A stretch of DNA of 64,000 nt from Porodaedalea pini. Lineage: Eukaryota; Basidiomycota; Agaricomycetes; Hymenochaetales; Hymenochaetaceae. Location: NCBI GenBank assembly GCA_002794775.1, contig NBAY01000083.1, positions 1 through 64,000 of the forward strand, written 5' to 3'. Below are positions 54,075 to 64,000 of this stretch, one piece after another; position 1 is the first letter of the stretch, and the number at the start of each line of letters is the position of its first letter. The notes beneath the pieces were generated by a model. That model searched no databases and was not told the origin of the DNA. It was given only the letters and a program-made list of their open reading frames with translations. The translations under genes were made by a program, and so were the position numbers.

Positions 54075-54468
54075 TAGGAAAGTACAGAGTGCTCTTTTGG
54101 CTTTAATATCTCAATTCTTGTCAGAAAAGTAGCTAAATTCATAATTTGACTAATAGCAATAATTATGAACTTAGGCAATGTTTTAGCAACATTTTTAATG
54201 ACATGCTAATGCTTTTGTAATAGCACAGCTAATAACTAGAAGATGTTGTTACAGAGCTAATTCAGTGCTATAATAATTAACTATTTTATCATAAAATGTC
54301 ATATGCATTTAGTCAAGTCAACCCAAGCAGCCAATGTAGGGTGATACAACCTCAGTAACACTCTTATGAAGACAAGCACAACCTAAACACACAAATAACT
54401 AATGTCATGATAGCCAAGTACAAGCATATTATTATACTATTAAAAATGTTCCTAAACAGGTTATTAAA

Positions 54469-54886
54469 GAGTGAAGTAAGAAAATAAAGAGCCTATTCTG
54501 TAAATTTTAGGTGTTCAGACAGGCAATATTCTTCACTGATTCTTCCCTAGTTCAAATCTGAAGTTAAAGGCATAAAACTTACTGAAGGATGATCTATATG
54601 ATTTATTATGATTTTAAGCAGTGACTGTGTATAGAAATGTATATTCCCTATCTTGTTTGTCTTAGCTTCAGAAACTCTAAAACTCTGCCAAACTTACTTA
54701 GCATTGACTGTCTTTAAGTATTTATTCTGCACCCAAGAGAAACATCTAAAAATCATAATAGCTTACATAAATCATTATTTAGCAAGTTTTATGTCTTTAG
54801 CTTCAGATTTGAACTCAGGAAGAATTATGGAAGAATATTGCCTGTCTGAACACCTAATCTTCACAGAATAGGCTCTTTATCTTCTC
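54469..54886. repeat. small nested inverted repeat, right arm
   Basis: Mirror of 39479-39896. Confidence 0.55.
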
Positions 54887-55189
54887 ATGTCACTTGCTGC
54901 CTCATTGATATTTGGCAGTAATTAAACTATGTATTTAGCAATTTATTAGACATGAATTAGTGAAGAATTGAGTGAAATGTTGATTCTTGAAGCCAAAGGA
55001 GCACTTTCTGAGATGCAAAAAAGGTGATTGTAAATACTTCAGCAAATGACTGTAACTCAGATCAAAGGTCAATTCATGCAGCCAGTAGTTTGCAACCTAA
55101 TCAACAGCAAGAGTGCTAAATTGTAAGGCTAAAAACAATAAAATACAGCCTCTAATGGTCCCAGATTTTATGGCAAAAATGAAATTGGG

Positions 55190-55384
55190 TGTGCCCAAAA
55201 GTCCCCCAGACAGTCAGTGACAGTGACACATTTGGGCACACCCAATTGGGAGTGCCCAGCAGATTGGGTGTGCCCAATTGGGAGTGCCCAGAAGATTTGG
55301 GCATGCCCAATTGGGAGTGCCCAGCAGATTTGGGCATGCCCAATTGGGAGTACCCAGCAGATTTGGGCACTCCCAGTCATGATA
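55190..55384. repeat. outer minisatellite, right arm
   Basis: Mirror of the 38948-39175 array with one 33-bp unit fewer. Confidence 0.9.
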
Positions 55385-55452
55385 CCTATTAGGTCAATTA
55401 GTTGCGTGTACAAATTGCCCTATTAGGTCTCCTTGAAGGGGTGGCCTGAAGT

Positions 55453-55461
55453 GAAATGAAC
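55453..55461 (+). repeat. right 9-bp target-site duplication
   Basis: GAAATGAAC directly follows the right terminus (GGCCTGAAGT). It is identical to 38871-38879. Confidence 0.88.
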
Positions 55462-56007
55462 AGCATTAAAACGAGGTCCGGGATCGTGCTTGCAGATGGG
55501 AAAGCTGATTTTTGTTTAGACGCGGCCCTGTCTTTCAGGTCCCAACATTACTGATTATCTTGATCCAATTAGATCCAATTTGCAAGTAAGTATTGCTCAT
55601 CGATGTTCTCTTCAGCTGAGTAATAGTGGTTGAACGCGAGGTAGTCGCTTGAGCAACTTTAAAAATCTCAAACTCGAGCCCGAACATGACTCTCTGCTTT
55701 GATAAGAAATCCCCGACGAGGAGGTACTATGCAACACCCTTATGCATGTTGGAACTTCAGTCGCGGCGACGGGAAGCGCCTTAGCTCTGAGGCGCCTTCA
55801 ATTGCGAATCCGTTTCCGTATCTGATGTCTATATCCAGACTTGACAGCTGACCAAGGTACCAACGTGCATATGCATCTCTTCGGCTCGCAACCTGCTCCA
55901 TAGGCATATATATTTGAAGACCTTTCCCTCGCTCGAGACGCTATAGATGCGACCGCCCGCGCCTTTTCTCAGCCCATATAAGCTAAAGGAGAAGTCCTGT
56001 TCAGCAA
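55462..56007. other. intergenic and promoter of DUF6533 gene D
   Basis: No gene. TATA-like TATATATTT at 55907-55915 lies about 95-100 bp before the gene D start codon. Confidence 0.45.
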
Positions 56008-57637
56008 ATGGCTCATTTCGTCCGGTCAGCTATCGTGCCCACAGATCCTAGCCCCACAGTTGCCCCTCTTGTGGTTCCGGAAGAAGACATCGCTCAGTAT
56101 TTCCAAGCTGCAATACTCACTCTTTTGGTTTATGATGCAGGTGCGTACAGGTACTGCGCGCTCGAAGATGATTGTAAAGGAGCTTATACTCAATTCAGTC
56201 ACTACGATGGACAAAGAGGTGAAAAGACTTTTTTTATCTGTCGGGCGCACTGTGTAATGGATGACATCCTGTCCGTCAGGTCAAGTATTTCTGGGTATGC
56301 ATAACGAAGTAAGCTAGCGGCTAAGTCAGATGGCTTACCGCGTAGGCACCCTGCAGATACTTCCTTTAAAACCCGTTACTACTGTTTACTTTGCCGTGCG
56401 TAATTATAAAGGGTCGGTGACTTAACTCACCTCTCATGTGTATTTAAATCAGAACCGATATATTGGATTTCTGGGTGCCATTTCAAGTTTGTTCAGTAAG
56501 CAAGACCTTTCTCCATTGGATCTTTCGTTTATCCTCTTGTAACTAACTGAATTTAATAGTTGACATGTTCAAAGCAAATCTTCCGCTGTGCGTTTTGCAA
56601 ACATTAGTGATGCTTATTTAATCTGACGTTCGCGCGCAGCTGTGAGAGTCAACGCGAGAAGACTGTTGTATAACCCGCTGACGTACCACAGGCAAATTTG
56701 CTATATGGTCTCGGAGCGTATCCTGTGAGTTTTATGATCGCTGGTACAGCGCTTCGCTCATACCAAAATTAGACTGGGCTACTATCGTTCTGATCGACTG
56801 CAAGTGGTTTCAAGCCGACAGATAATTCTACTTTTACTAAGTGTATTTCTCCAGACATTCTCATGATCAGAGTTCTCGCACTTTACTCCAGACGTAAGCG
56901 AACAAAACTAGGCAAAATACATGCTCATTATTTTATAGACAAAACATTATCAATATACCTTGCGTCTCTGCTCATACTGGCTGCCGCTTTCAAGTTGGGG
57001 ATCCTTATATATATCACTTTGATCCAAAGCAGTAAGCTACTTGTTTGTTCATAAGGTCTATCGAGAAATTGATTTCAGAGATCAAGTCTCCGTATACAGT
57101 CTTGCGAAGGGTGTTGTCGTCTGTGGAGAAAACAGAAGCGCGGCGATCGGATGGGGAATCGCAGACTGGTAAGTGATCCTGAACGAGATTGAGCAATCAT
57201 TTATATACGAGCAGGCTCATTCCGATGGCATATGGGGTCATCCTAATGACCTTGGCCCTCTACAAAGCCACACTGTACTGGAGAATGTCCGCCGGACTCC
57301 ACGGTAGTAACCTAGTCAAAATCCTCATTCATGATCAAATCATTTACTTCTTTCTGTGAGTTAGCTGAACTACCTTTCAGACTTTGGATTTGACGTCAAT
57401 TCGGCTAGCGTGGTATCCTGTTGCGTGTTGAACATATTACAATTCAAGCTAAAAGTGACCAACGCCATTCTTGCTGGAGTTCTAGCAACACTTGGATGCC
57501 CATCTCTCCTGTGCGTCCTAGGCAGTCGGATGTTGTTTAACTTAAAGGCGGCAGGAGATCAGGAATTCAACGAACAAATGAGCTACAGGGCAAAATCCGT
57601 TACCAAGATGGAGTTCATAACTCTGGAGAATATTTGA
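56008..57637 (+). CDS. DUF6533-type multispanning membrane protein D
   Basis: Exon 1 reads MAHFVRSAIVPTDPSPTVAP and QYFQAAILTLLVYDA (56008 to about 56140). Further exons: VTTMDKEV, VKYFW (about 56281-56295), LKPVTTVYFA (about 56365-56395) and NRYIGFLGAISSLF (about 56454-56496). Then ILMIRVLALYSR (about 56858-56893), TLSIYLASLLILAAAFKLGI and LIYITLIQS (to about 57030), and MAYGVILMTLALYKATLYW with LIHDQIIYFFL (about 57220-57355). The last exon is VVSCCVLNILQFKLKVTNAI through LGSRMLFNLKAAGDQ to a stop at 57635-57637. The C-terminal box NEGTSYR is altered to NEQMSYR and the tail is longer than in A-C, so this is a diverged but apparently intact member. The palindrome ends about 550 bp upstream. 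Confidence 0.75.
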
Positions 57638-59039
57638 AGGTAAGTTTCCATTTCAGTCATAGGTTCGCACGTACCGATATACTATAGATACAGCTACTTT
57701 AGATTCTCTCCTGTGCATCTTCGGACAACTGTGACTGTGCTGTACTATCATTTTCAACTTTCCTTCCCGATGTAATATTAGCGTTAGGTGGTCAGCTAGG
57801 CAAAAGGTTGGATGATGCCTACGAAATTCGCGCAAACTGCAAGGAGGAATGTCGGAATATTTGACTACCGTAGCTTCAACGTTCTGAAAATACTGAGGTG
57901 CATTATAATGAAGATAGTAACAGCTAGCTAGCTTTTTTAAGTTTCTCGCCGTACGCTAGACTTTTGGATTCAGCGGTAAGTTTGAAACTGAGTTCGGAGA
58001 ACGCCGAAGCTCTTCCGCCGTTCTTCCTCATCGTCCTCCTCAACCTTCCACCTTTCTTCGCGAGGCATTCGCCAGCTACCACCAATACAAGCAATCACAG
58101 ACGCTCAATAACAGCATACGTCTTGTTTTACCTATCTTCATTGACGTGGATTTCACCTGTGACATGCACTTAAAAGCTTGAACATCTGCCGAAGGAGAGC
58201 TGCTACCATCGTTCAACACCGTTGATAGGAGTCGAAAGCAGAGGTGAAGGGCAACACATGGTTTGCCAACCGGGGGGTTTGCAAGCAGGACTGTGCACTT
58301 GAAGTTCATCGGTGCGCTGAGAGGGATGTTGAGTGGGTCGTGGACATTCGCGCCCCAACGTAACGCACAAAGGTACGCAAGTTTTTCCTCAAAATGCTTC
58401 TTACGACTCATTCTGTATAGTCATTCATTAGTACTGTCGTCAAAATCTGTGCATATTCTTTATCATCTCTCGCCGTGCTTTTCCTCCGTTCTGCCTACTT
58501 GAACGCGTTGCGAGTGGACCACCGTCAAGCGATGCATCGTGGTAGAGGTGGTCATTTTCAAACTCCTTCACTCACCCACAATCTCTGCACAGTTGGACGA
58601 GAGTGCGACTAAGATGCTGCCTCTGGACAGCTCTGATACTGTTGTTCACCCGGGAGGCGGGGACCTACGTGCCCAGGCGTCGATTCAGTACCCGGGATGC
58701 TCGATACTAAGTCCTCTGCACACGGGCGGAGCATGCCGGGCAACTCCCTTCAAGTATTGTGAAGCCTATAACCATTGCGTATCCGGCATCGGTTCCTGCA
58801 TCGCTGGAACAACTGGGAGTCCACTCGGGGACATGCAATCGGGGTGACGACAGCTAAATGGAAGATGAAGAGACGAATGTACATGCATGACCGTGTCTGC
58901 TCTACTACTGGGTGACTGCATCAAACATCGCTTGATACTCTTTGTCCTCCGCACTCCCGATTCCATCACCATAAAAGTCACTGTCGACTCTCCCGTCTTT
59001 GCACGCACGATGATGACCTTCTTAACCTTGTCGTTTCGA
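57638..59039. other. intergenic, nothing recognised
   Basis: Open frames such as 58539-58847 and 58887-59084 have no domain signature. No repeats were recognised. Confidence 0.35.
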
Positions 59040-60290
59040 AGGGCATGTTTCAGTCTCTTGGTGAGCGCAAGGACCGCGGAATAATCCCGTCAGAGTATGA
59101 AGTGTTTGACTTCGGCTCGCGACTCGCAAGCTACTACGACTCCGAGCAGAGTAGGTGGGACAATGCGGAGGATAATAAGGCTGGATCATTAACTGACGGG
59201 CACGGATGGCGCGTAGACTTCAGTGGCTGTACTCCCGTTGTTGCCAACGACGGACGACGAGGGCGACTGCAATCTTTCGCCACCGATAGGGAATGGAAAT
59301 GGAAATGGAAACGGGCACAGATACCCGGGGGGGGGGATTGCAGAAGGCACTAAGGACGAGGAGCCGCGCTCATTACCGATGCAGTGTTTGGGCTAACTCG
59401 ATCCGCGCCGCGAGCGTCTTCCCGAAACTACGAGCATTGCTACTGCTATTCGAGTATACCCGCATACGAGGTAACCGTATGAGGCACGTCCATCCACAGC
59501 GAGGGAGATTTAGAACCTGCCTCCTCATTTGGAGGCGGCGAGCGCCAGGCGAATAACAATGCTCAGGCACCCGCGTTCGTTGATGCGAGCCCTATCCGTT
59601 GTGATTATGATCCCACGAAGATCGAGTCATTGATCTTACCTGCTGCAATGGGATTTGGTAATAGTGTAAGCCCATCATACGCGACGCAGAACAAGATTGG
59701 GAGTCTCATCGTAATGTATCGCGAGCATGAGCGTTAGTTGATGTACCCTGCGGCGCAAAACAATACCTATGGTGGCGCCTCTTCAGGCTCAAAAGCCTTC
59801 ACAACTGCCGGTTCGTTCATCGTTACTGCATCAGGAGAAGGAGTCTGTCTCTAAGCCTGCACTCGCACTGCCGTCTAAACCTGTACCGGCCCGAGCGCGG
59901 AGGGCTTCGTCCTCCCCTGAAGGCGACAAGGACAAGGGGAAAGCGAAGGTCTGGAGCCCATGGCGCTATATGTGCTGGGAGGGTTGGGTCGTTCTCGTCC
60001 GACTTGCCAGGCGCTTGGCATGTGTTCCATACTGTCTCAGAGGCCGAAGAGGAGGAAGCGGAGTAGATTGTTCGCTCTTACCACAGTGCTCATTAATCGA
60101 TGCTATCGATATCTCACATCTGCCGACCTCTTCAACCATAATGAGCATCAGTAGTGGCAGGGATTCACCTTCCAAATCACGCAGAATCAAACAACGTGTC
60201 TGTTCCTTCCTGTATCTCAAGTTCGCCGTTATCGCTGCAGACAAGATAGTTCCGTACTCCCATCAGGCGACGACCTCCTCGGTATGACTT
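59040..60290 (+). pseudogene. possible decayed gene, family not recognised
   Basis: Coding-like plus-strand stretches follow one another in changing frames. They are FQSLGERKDRGIIPSEYEVF and DFGSRLASYYDSEQSRWDNA (59045-59160), LEPASSFGGGERQANNNAQA and PTKIESLILPAAMGFGNSVS (59511-59670), and MVAPLQAQKPSQLPVRSSLL then PALALPSKPVPARARRASSS (59769-59930). A run of ten G bases at about 59328-59337 falls between the first two and could be a slippage frameshift. Stops separate the pieces and no splice sites were convincing. It may be a dead gene or a multi-exon gene not modelled here. Confidence 0.25.
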
Positions 60291-61742
60291 TTGGTATTCG
60301 CAGAGGGCGACATGTGGTAAAACCAGAACTTGCTCTTTCGGTCGTTATCTCATCTGAGGGGCACATTGTCCTACAGTGCAATATTTTGTTCGTTACGGTT
60401 GTCGCTGGCGTGATAACCGACCTTTTGATTAGACGCTGAGTTATACACAATAGCTGAATTCTACGCGCATTCCTGAGTCCGCCTGTACCACTGCAATTCT
60501 GATGGGGCTCGTTTGGGACTCCAAGGTGACTGAAATACACATCGGATGAAGGACAGTACTAGTATGATCTTGCACGAAAGGTCACTATACACGAGTTGAG
60601 TTGGAGATGCTGTGCATCGCATTTTTAGCATGATAGATGTATGGCTTGAGTTGCTATGTGGTGCATATCTGACTTGACGACCTCACATCTGCTATATACA
60701 GTCCACCAGGCGCTCGAAGACTTAACGATCGGGACAACGAACAGATCTAGTAGACAGGCGCATCACGTCCGTCATGTCTATTGGGCTCCTGCGACCTGCA
60801 CGACGGCTTCATCAAACCTGTGTCCAAGCACACACTTACAGTAAACTGCGTATCACCTAGCAAGAGTGCTTAAATCAGCCATTGGATGCAAGATCGAATG
60901 GTGCTTATGACGCCGGTCAACTTGCGATGAAAATATATAATTCGTTTTGTGCGATCTTTGCATACCTGGGGTCAGCACCATAACAAGATGCTCCTTGCCG
61001 TGACTTCGGACTATGTTAAGGCCAGGCAACATTGGGAACTTATTTATGGGTCTAGCCTCGACAACCATGACATCAGCGGACGACAATTGACGCAAAATTT
61101 GATTCCTGGTCAGATTGATATTTGACATCTCTTTGCAGGGCCAAAGGTAGAACTGAGGGATTGGCAAGGTTTTCCGGGTGCTCATTGCACTGCTTGACTG
61201 ATGAAATTGTTTGATGCGATGCAATCATGAACATGCGTATCCACGTAAAGCCTTTGCTCTTCGTCGTCTTGACGGCCTCATGGCTTTTGTTGTTACTATT
61301 ACAACGCAAATACGATGGCTGTTCTATATCAGGTCAAAGACTATGATGGCTCTCTTGTCTCCACTAGTTTTATAAATTCGACTTACAATGTGTCTCTGGA
61401 TATCTATACACTCTGTGGTCAGCAGTGTCTTAGCCAAGTCGACGTTCAGGATCGTCAGAACAGAGTTTACCAGAAGCTTTTCAATAATTCACCACCTGTA
61501 TCTGCTCCCATGTTGCCGCACCAAGACCTGCAATCAATCATCTACCTTAACTACTTGAAATGAAGGTCTCGATAGAATCAAAGAGCAAGGAAGATACGAA
61601 GGGCAGCTACCTATGCTTTTCTTAGTTCCTGTGCTCCATTTGTCGACTACTTTCTTCTTTCAATACTATGGCATCGTTTCGGGATCTGATGGCAGTCTTT
61701 TAGCCAACTACAGCTTCATCTGTTTGTGATCTATGGTGAGGA
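60291..61742. other. intergenic, nothing recognised
   Basis: The open frames at 60853-61224 (minus) and 61315-61563 (plus) show no known domain. No repeats stood out. Confidence 0.35.
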
Positions 61743-61750
61743 TATATAAA
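61743..61750 (+). promoter_or_regulatory. TATA box of DUF6533 gene E
   Basis: TATATAAA lies about 70 bp upstream of the gene E start codon. Confidence 0.5.
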
Positions 61751-61812
61751 GGTAGCATGCGAGATACAGGTATGTGCTGCCTCTAGACGTCTTAATTTTC
61801 ATCAGCAAGCAC

Positions 61813-64000
61813 ATGGCACTTTTCGACAGAGACGATGATTCTGACATCTTAAAACTCTGGATTACAGAGCTTATTACCGATCAATATTTTCAAGTTGCAA
61901 TTGTTGCTGTCTTGGTCTATGACACACGTATGCATCGTTCCCGCTTATTCAAAGATACTCTAAGAGCTTACAGTTGCATTAGTCACTATGATGGATAAAG
62001 AGGTATAGAAATGCCTTTTAATATTCTTGAGAACGACGATAAACTTAATTCATCGTCCACCAGGTTAAATATTTCTGGGTACGTGTTATGAGATATAACA
62101 CATATGGCAGAAGTTACAGCCTTTTTCATAAGTCCTGCGACACGTGCATGTCACGTGAAGTGAACCGCGTCAGAGCCAAAGTGTCGAAAAATTAGAATGA
62201 ATGCCTATTTTCTCTGTGAATTCTGCACAGAACCTGCTCACTAAGTACTCAAAAAAAAGGCATGGTTATCAGGAGAAGAAATAAGTAAAATAGGGAGCAA
62301 TAAATTGACTGTGTAGGTGGGTGGAGATCAAACAAGTGCAGCTGGTCTGTTCTCTCACCCATTTCCACTGAGATTCAAAAATTATGGCTCCCCTACATCT
62401 ACCTATAAAATTCTTTCCTGTGAATGTAAATTAAGTATATGACTATACCAACATCTCCTGCAAGTTTGAAGCTAATCCATTCAGTATTCATGGTCTAGCA
62501 GCAACATTTGTGTTCTACTCTGCAAGACCTGTTGTGAGAAAAGGAGGGTGGAAAGAGCTTGAAGTGGAACACAAATCTTGCTGCTGGACCATGAATACTG
62601 AATGGATTGGCTTCAAACTTGCAGGAGATGTTGATATAGTCATATACTTAATTTACAGACACAGGAAAGAATTTTATAGGTAGATGTAGGGGAGCCATAA
62701 TTTTTGAATCTCAGTGGAAATGGGTGAGAGAACAGACCAGCTGCACTTGTTTGATCTCCACCCACCTACACAGTCAATTTATTGCTCCCTATTTTACATA
62801 TTTCTTCTCCTGAGAACCATGCCTTTTTTTTGAGTACTTAGTGAGCAGGTTTTGTGCAGAATTCACAGAGAAAATAGGCATTCATTCTAATTTTTCGACA
62901 CTTTGGCTCTGACGCGGCTCACTTCACGTGACATGCACGTGTCGCAGGACTTATGAAAATGGCTGTAAGAATGCTTATGGACAACGCAAAGGGATCTTTT
63001 AAGAACAATGTCAACATTGTCTATTTTGCGGTGAGTTATATGAACAAACTAACCTGCTCCTGACTTATTAAAAACAAAACTTGTTCATTTGAACTGACAT
63101 TAGAATCGATACATTGGAATATTGGGCGCGGTCGCTCCTTTACTCTGTGAGTAATATTTCACAGGGTCATCGACTCTTCCGGCTAGCCATTCTCACTCAA
63201 CTGTTCCTAAAGGGAATTCGTCCAAAGCAAATCTTCCACTGTAGGTCTCGCAACTATGATTACAATATGATCGGTAATGACTATCGCATATACTAGATGT
63301 AAGCAGGAAGAGTTCAAACCTATTTCTGAGATCGCTGAGACTTCCAAGGCAACTTTGGTATATGGACTCGGAATGTATCTTGTAAGTTACATCGACCTAG
63401 CTGGATAATACACATCACCGATGGAAGAGCTAGTCTGGTCCACTATCGTCTTAATAGACTGTAAGTGTATCATTGTAATGTGATGAATCTCACTTGGAGT
63501 AACTCTTGCCTACAGATATTCTTATGATCCGGGTTCTCGCGCTATACTCCCGAGGCAAGTCTATCGGAAATTACTAGTAACATATCACTTTACTAATAAT
63601 CTATAGATAAGAGGCTGGAAATATGTCTCAAATCATTACTTGCATTCGAAGCATTATTCAAGCTGGGAATTAGTATTCACGCCACTTTAGCTCAAGAAAG
63701 TGAGTCTGTGTTAAACTGGCTGGAATAGAATATAACTTTGGAGTTAGTTGCTGCCTTTGACCTTGGAGAAGGCGTCATGGTTTGTGGCGCTAATAAGTTC
63801 ATACCGTCAATATGGATATGGGTACTTCTAGAATGGTAAATAGTTGGAACTGAATTGAACCATTACTGAATCTTAGAGCACAGGTGCATCCCAACAGTTT
63901 ATGGGGTTATGCTCATGGTGCTGGCTCTCTATATGGCTACCAAGTACTGGAGAACATCTGCAGGCTTCGATGGCTATACTCTTGTCAAGGTCCTTATCCA
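61813..64000 (+). CDS. DUF6533-type membrane protein E (MITE-interrupted, cut by window end)
   Basis: Exon 1 reads MALFDRDDDSDILKLWITEL and TDQYFQVAIVAVLVYDT (61813 to about 61926). Then come VTMMDKEV and VKYFW (about 62064-62080), followed by an 849-bp MITE. After it the gene resumes with KGSFKNNVNIVYFA (about 62989-63030), NRYIGILGAVAPLL (about 63105-63145), ILMIRVLALYSR (about 63519-63554), RLEICLKSLLAFEALFKLGI (about 63611-63670), GVMVCGANKFIPSIW, and VYGVMLMVLALYMATKYWRT with AGFDGYTLVKVLI at the window end. The MITE lies in or at the edge of the intron between KYFW and the next exon. If it is spliced out the intron grows from about 65 to about 900 bp; otherwise the gene is disrupted. 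The remaining exons look conserved. Confidence 0.7.
62117..62965. mobile_element. foldback MITE with mariner-type ends inside gene E
   Basis: This is an 849-bp element whose ends, CAGCCTTTTTCATAAGTCCT and the inverted right end CAGCCATTTTCATAAGTCCT, sit next to TA on both sides (62115-62116 and 62966-62967). The halves are inverted copies over about 390 bp, with a short loop near 62510-62570. It has no coding capacity and near-identical arms, so the insertion or duplication is recent. Confidence 0.88.

Overview
The window looks like a piece of an Agaricomycete (mushroom-forming, probably wood-decay) nuclear genome. Genes carry many 50-70 bp GT-AG introns. The recognisable products are typical of that group: five DUF6533-type membrane proteins, a PL14 polysaccharide lyase, a PhoD-type phosphatase, a TauD-type dioxygenase, a zf-4CXXC_R1 zinc-finger protein, a small GPI-type secreted protein, two DUF7587-like proteins and LSM6. 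No rRNA, CRISPR, plasmid or organelle features were seen, and no tRNA was recognised by eye.

Layout. Positions 1-9.5 kb are mostly mobile or dead DNA. They hold the 3' end of one LINE, a scrambled prolyl-tRNA synthetase pseudogene, a mariner-type foldback MITE, and a nearly full-length but broken LINE with endonuclease, RT and RNase H. The LINE stops just upstream of LSM6 (9.5-9.95 kb). From 11 to 38 kb lies ordinary gene space: DUF6533 gene A, the TauD-type dioxygenase, a large zinc-finger gene, a DUF7587-like gene and its pseudogene copy, PhoD, PL14, the GPI-type protein, and DUF6533 genes B and C. From 55.5 to 64 kb are DUF6533 genes D and E (E is cut by the window end), separated by about 4 kb with no convincing gene.

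The most striking object is at 38880-55452. It is a 16.6-kb near-perfect palindrome with arms of about 8.1 kb and a 311-bp centre, and it is bounded by identical 9-bp direct repeats (GAAATGAAC). It therefore behaves as one transposed foldback unit inserted between DUF6533 genes C and D. It encodes no transposase. Each arm carries decayed copies of host housekeeping genes: the TFIIH helicase XPB/Ssl2, ribosomal protein eS6, and probably a PCL-type cyclin. All are read outward from the centre. Each arm also holds a nested TA-flanked MITE and two minisatellites made of self-complementary units. The arms share the same disabling mutations but differ by scattered, mostly CpG, transitions and by minisatellite copy number. 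That argues against a trivial assembly mirror. The 9-bp target duplication is what Mutator-like elements make, but the superfamily cannot be settled without a transposase.

No metabolic operon logic applies. The genes look independent, apart from dispersed same-strand duplication of the DUF6533 family and the local DUF7587-like pair. Exon boundaries are given only where splice sites could be read. Intervals for multi-exon genes run from the chosen start codon to the stop codon, introns included.
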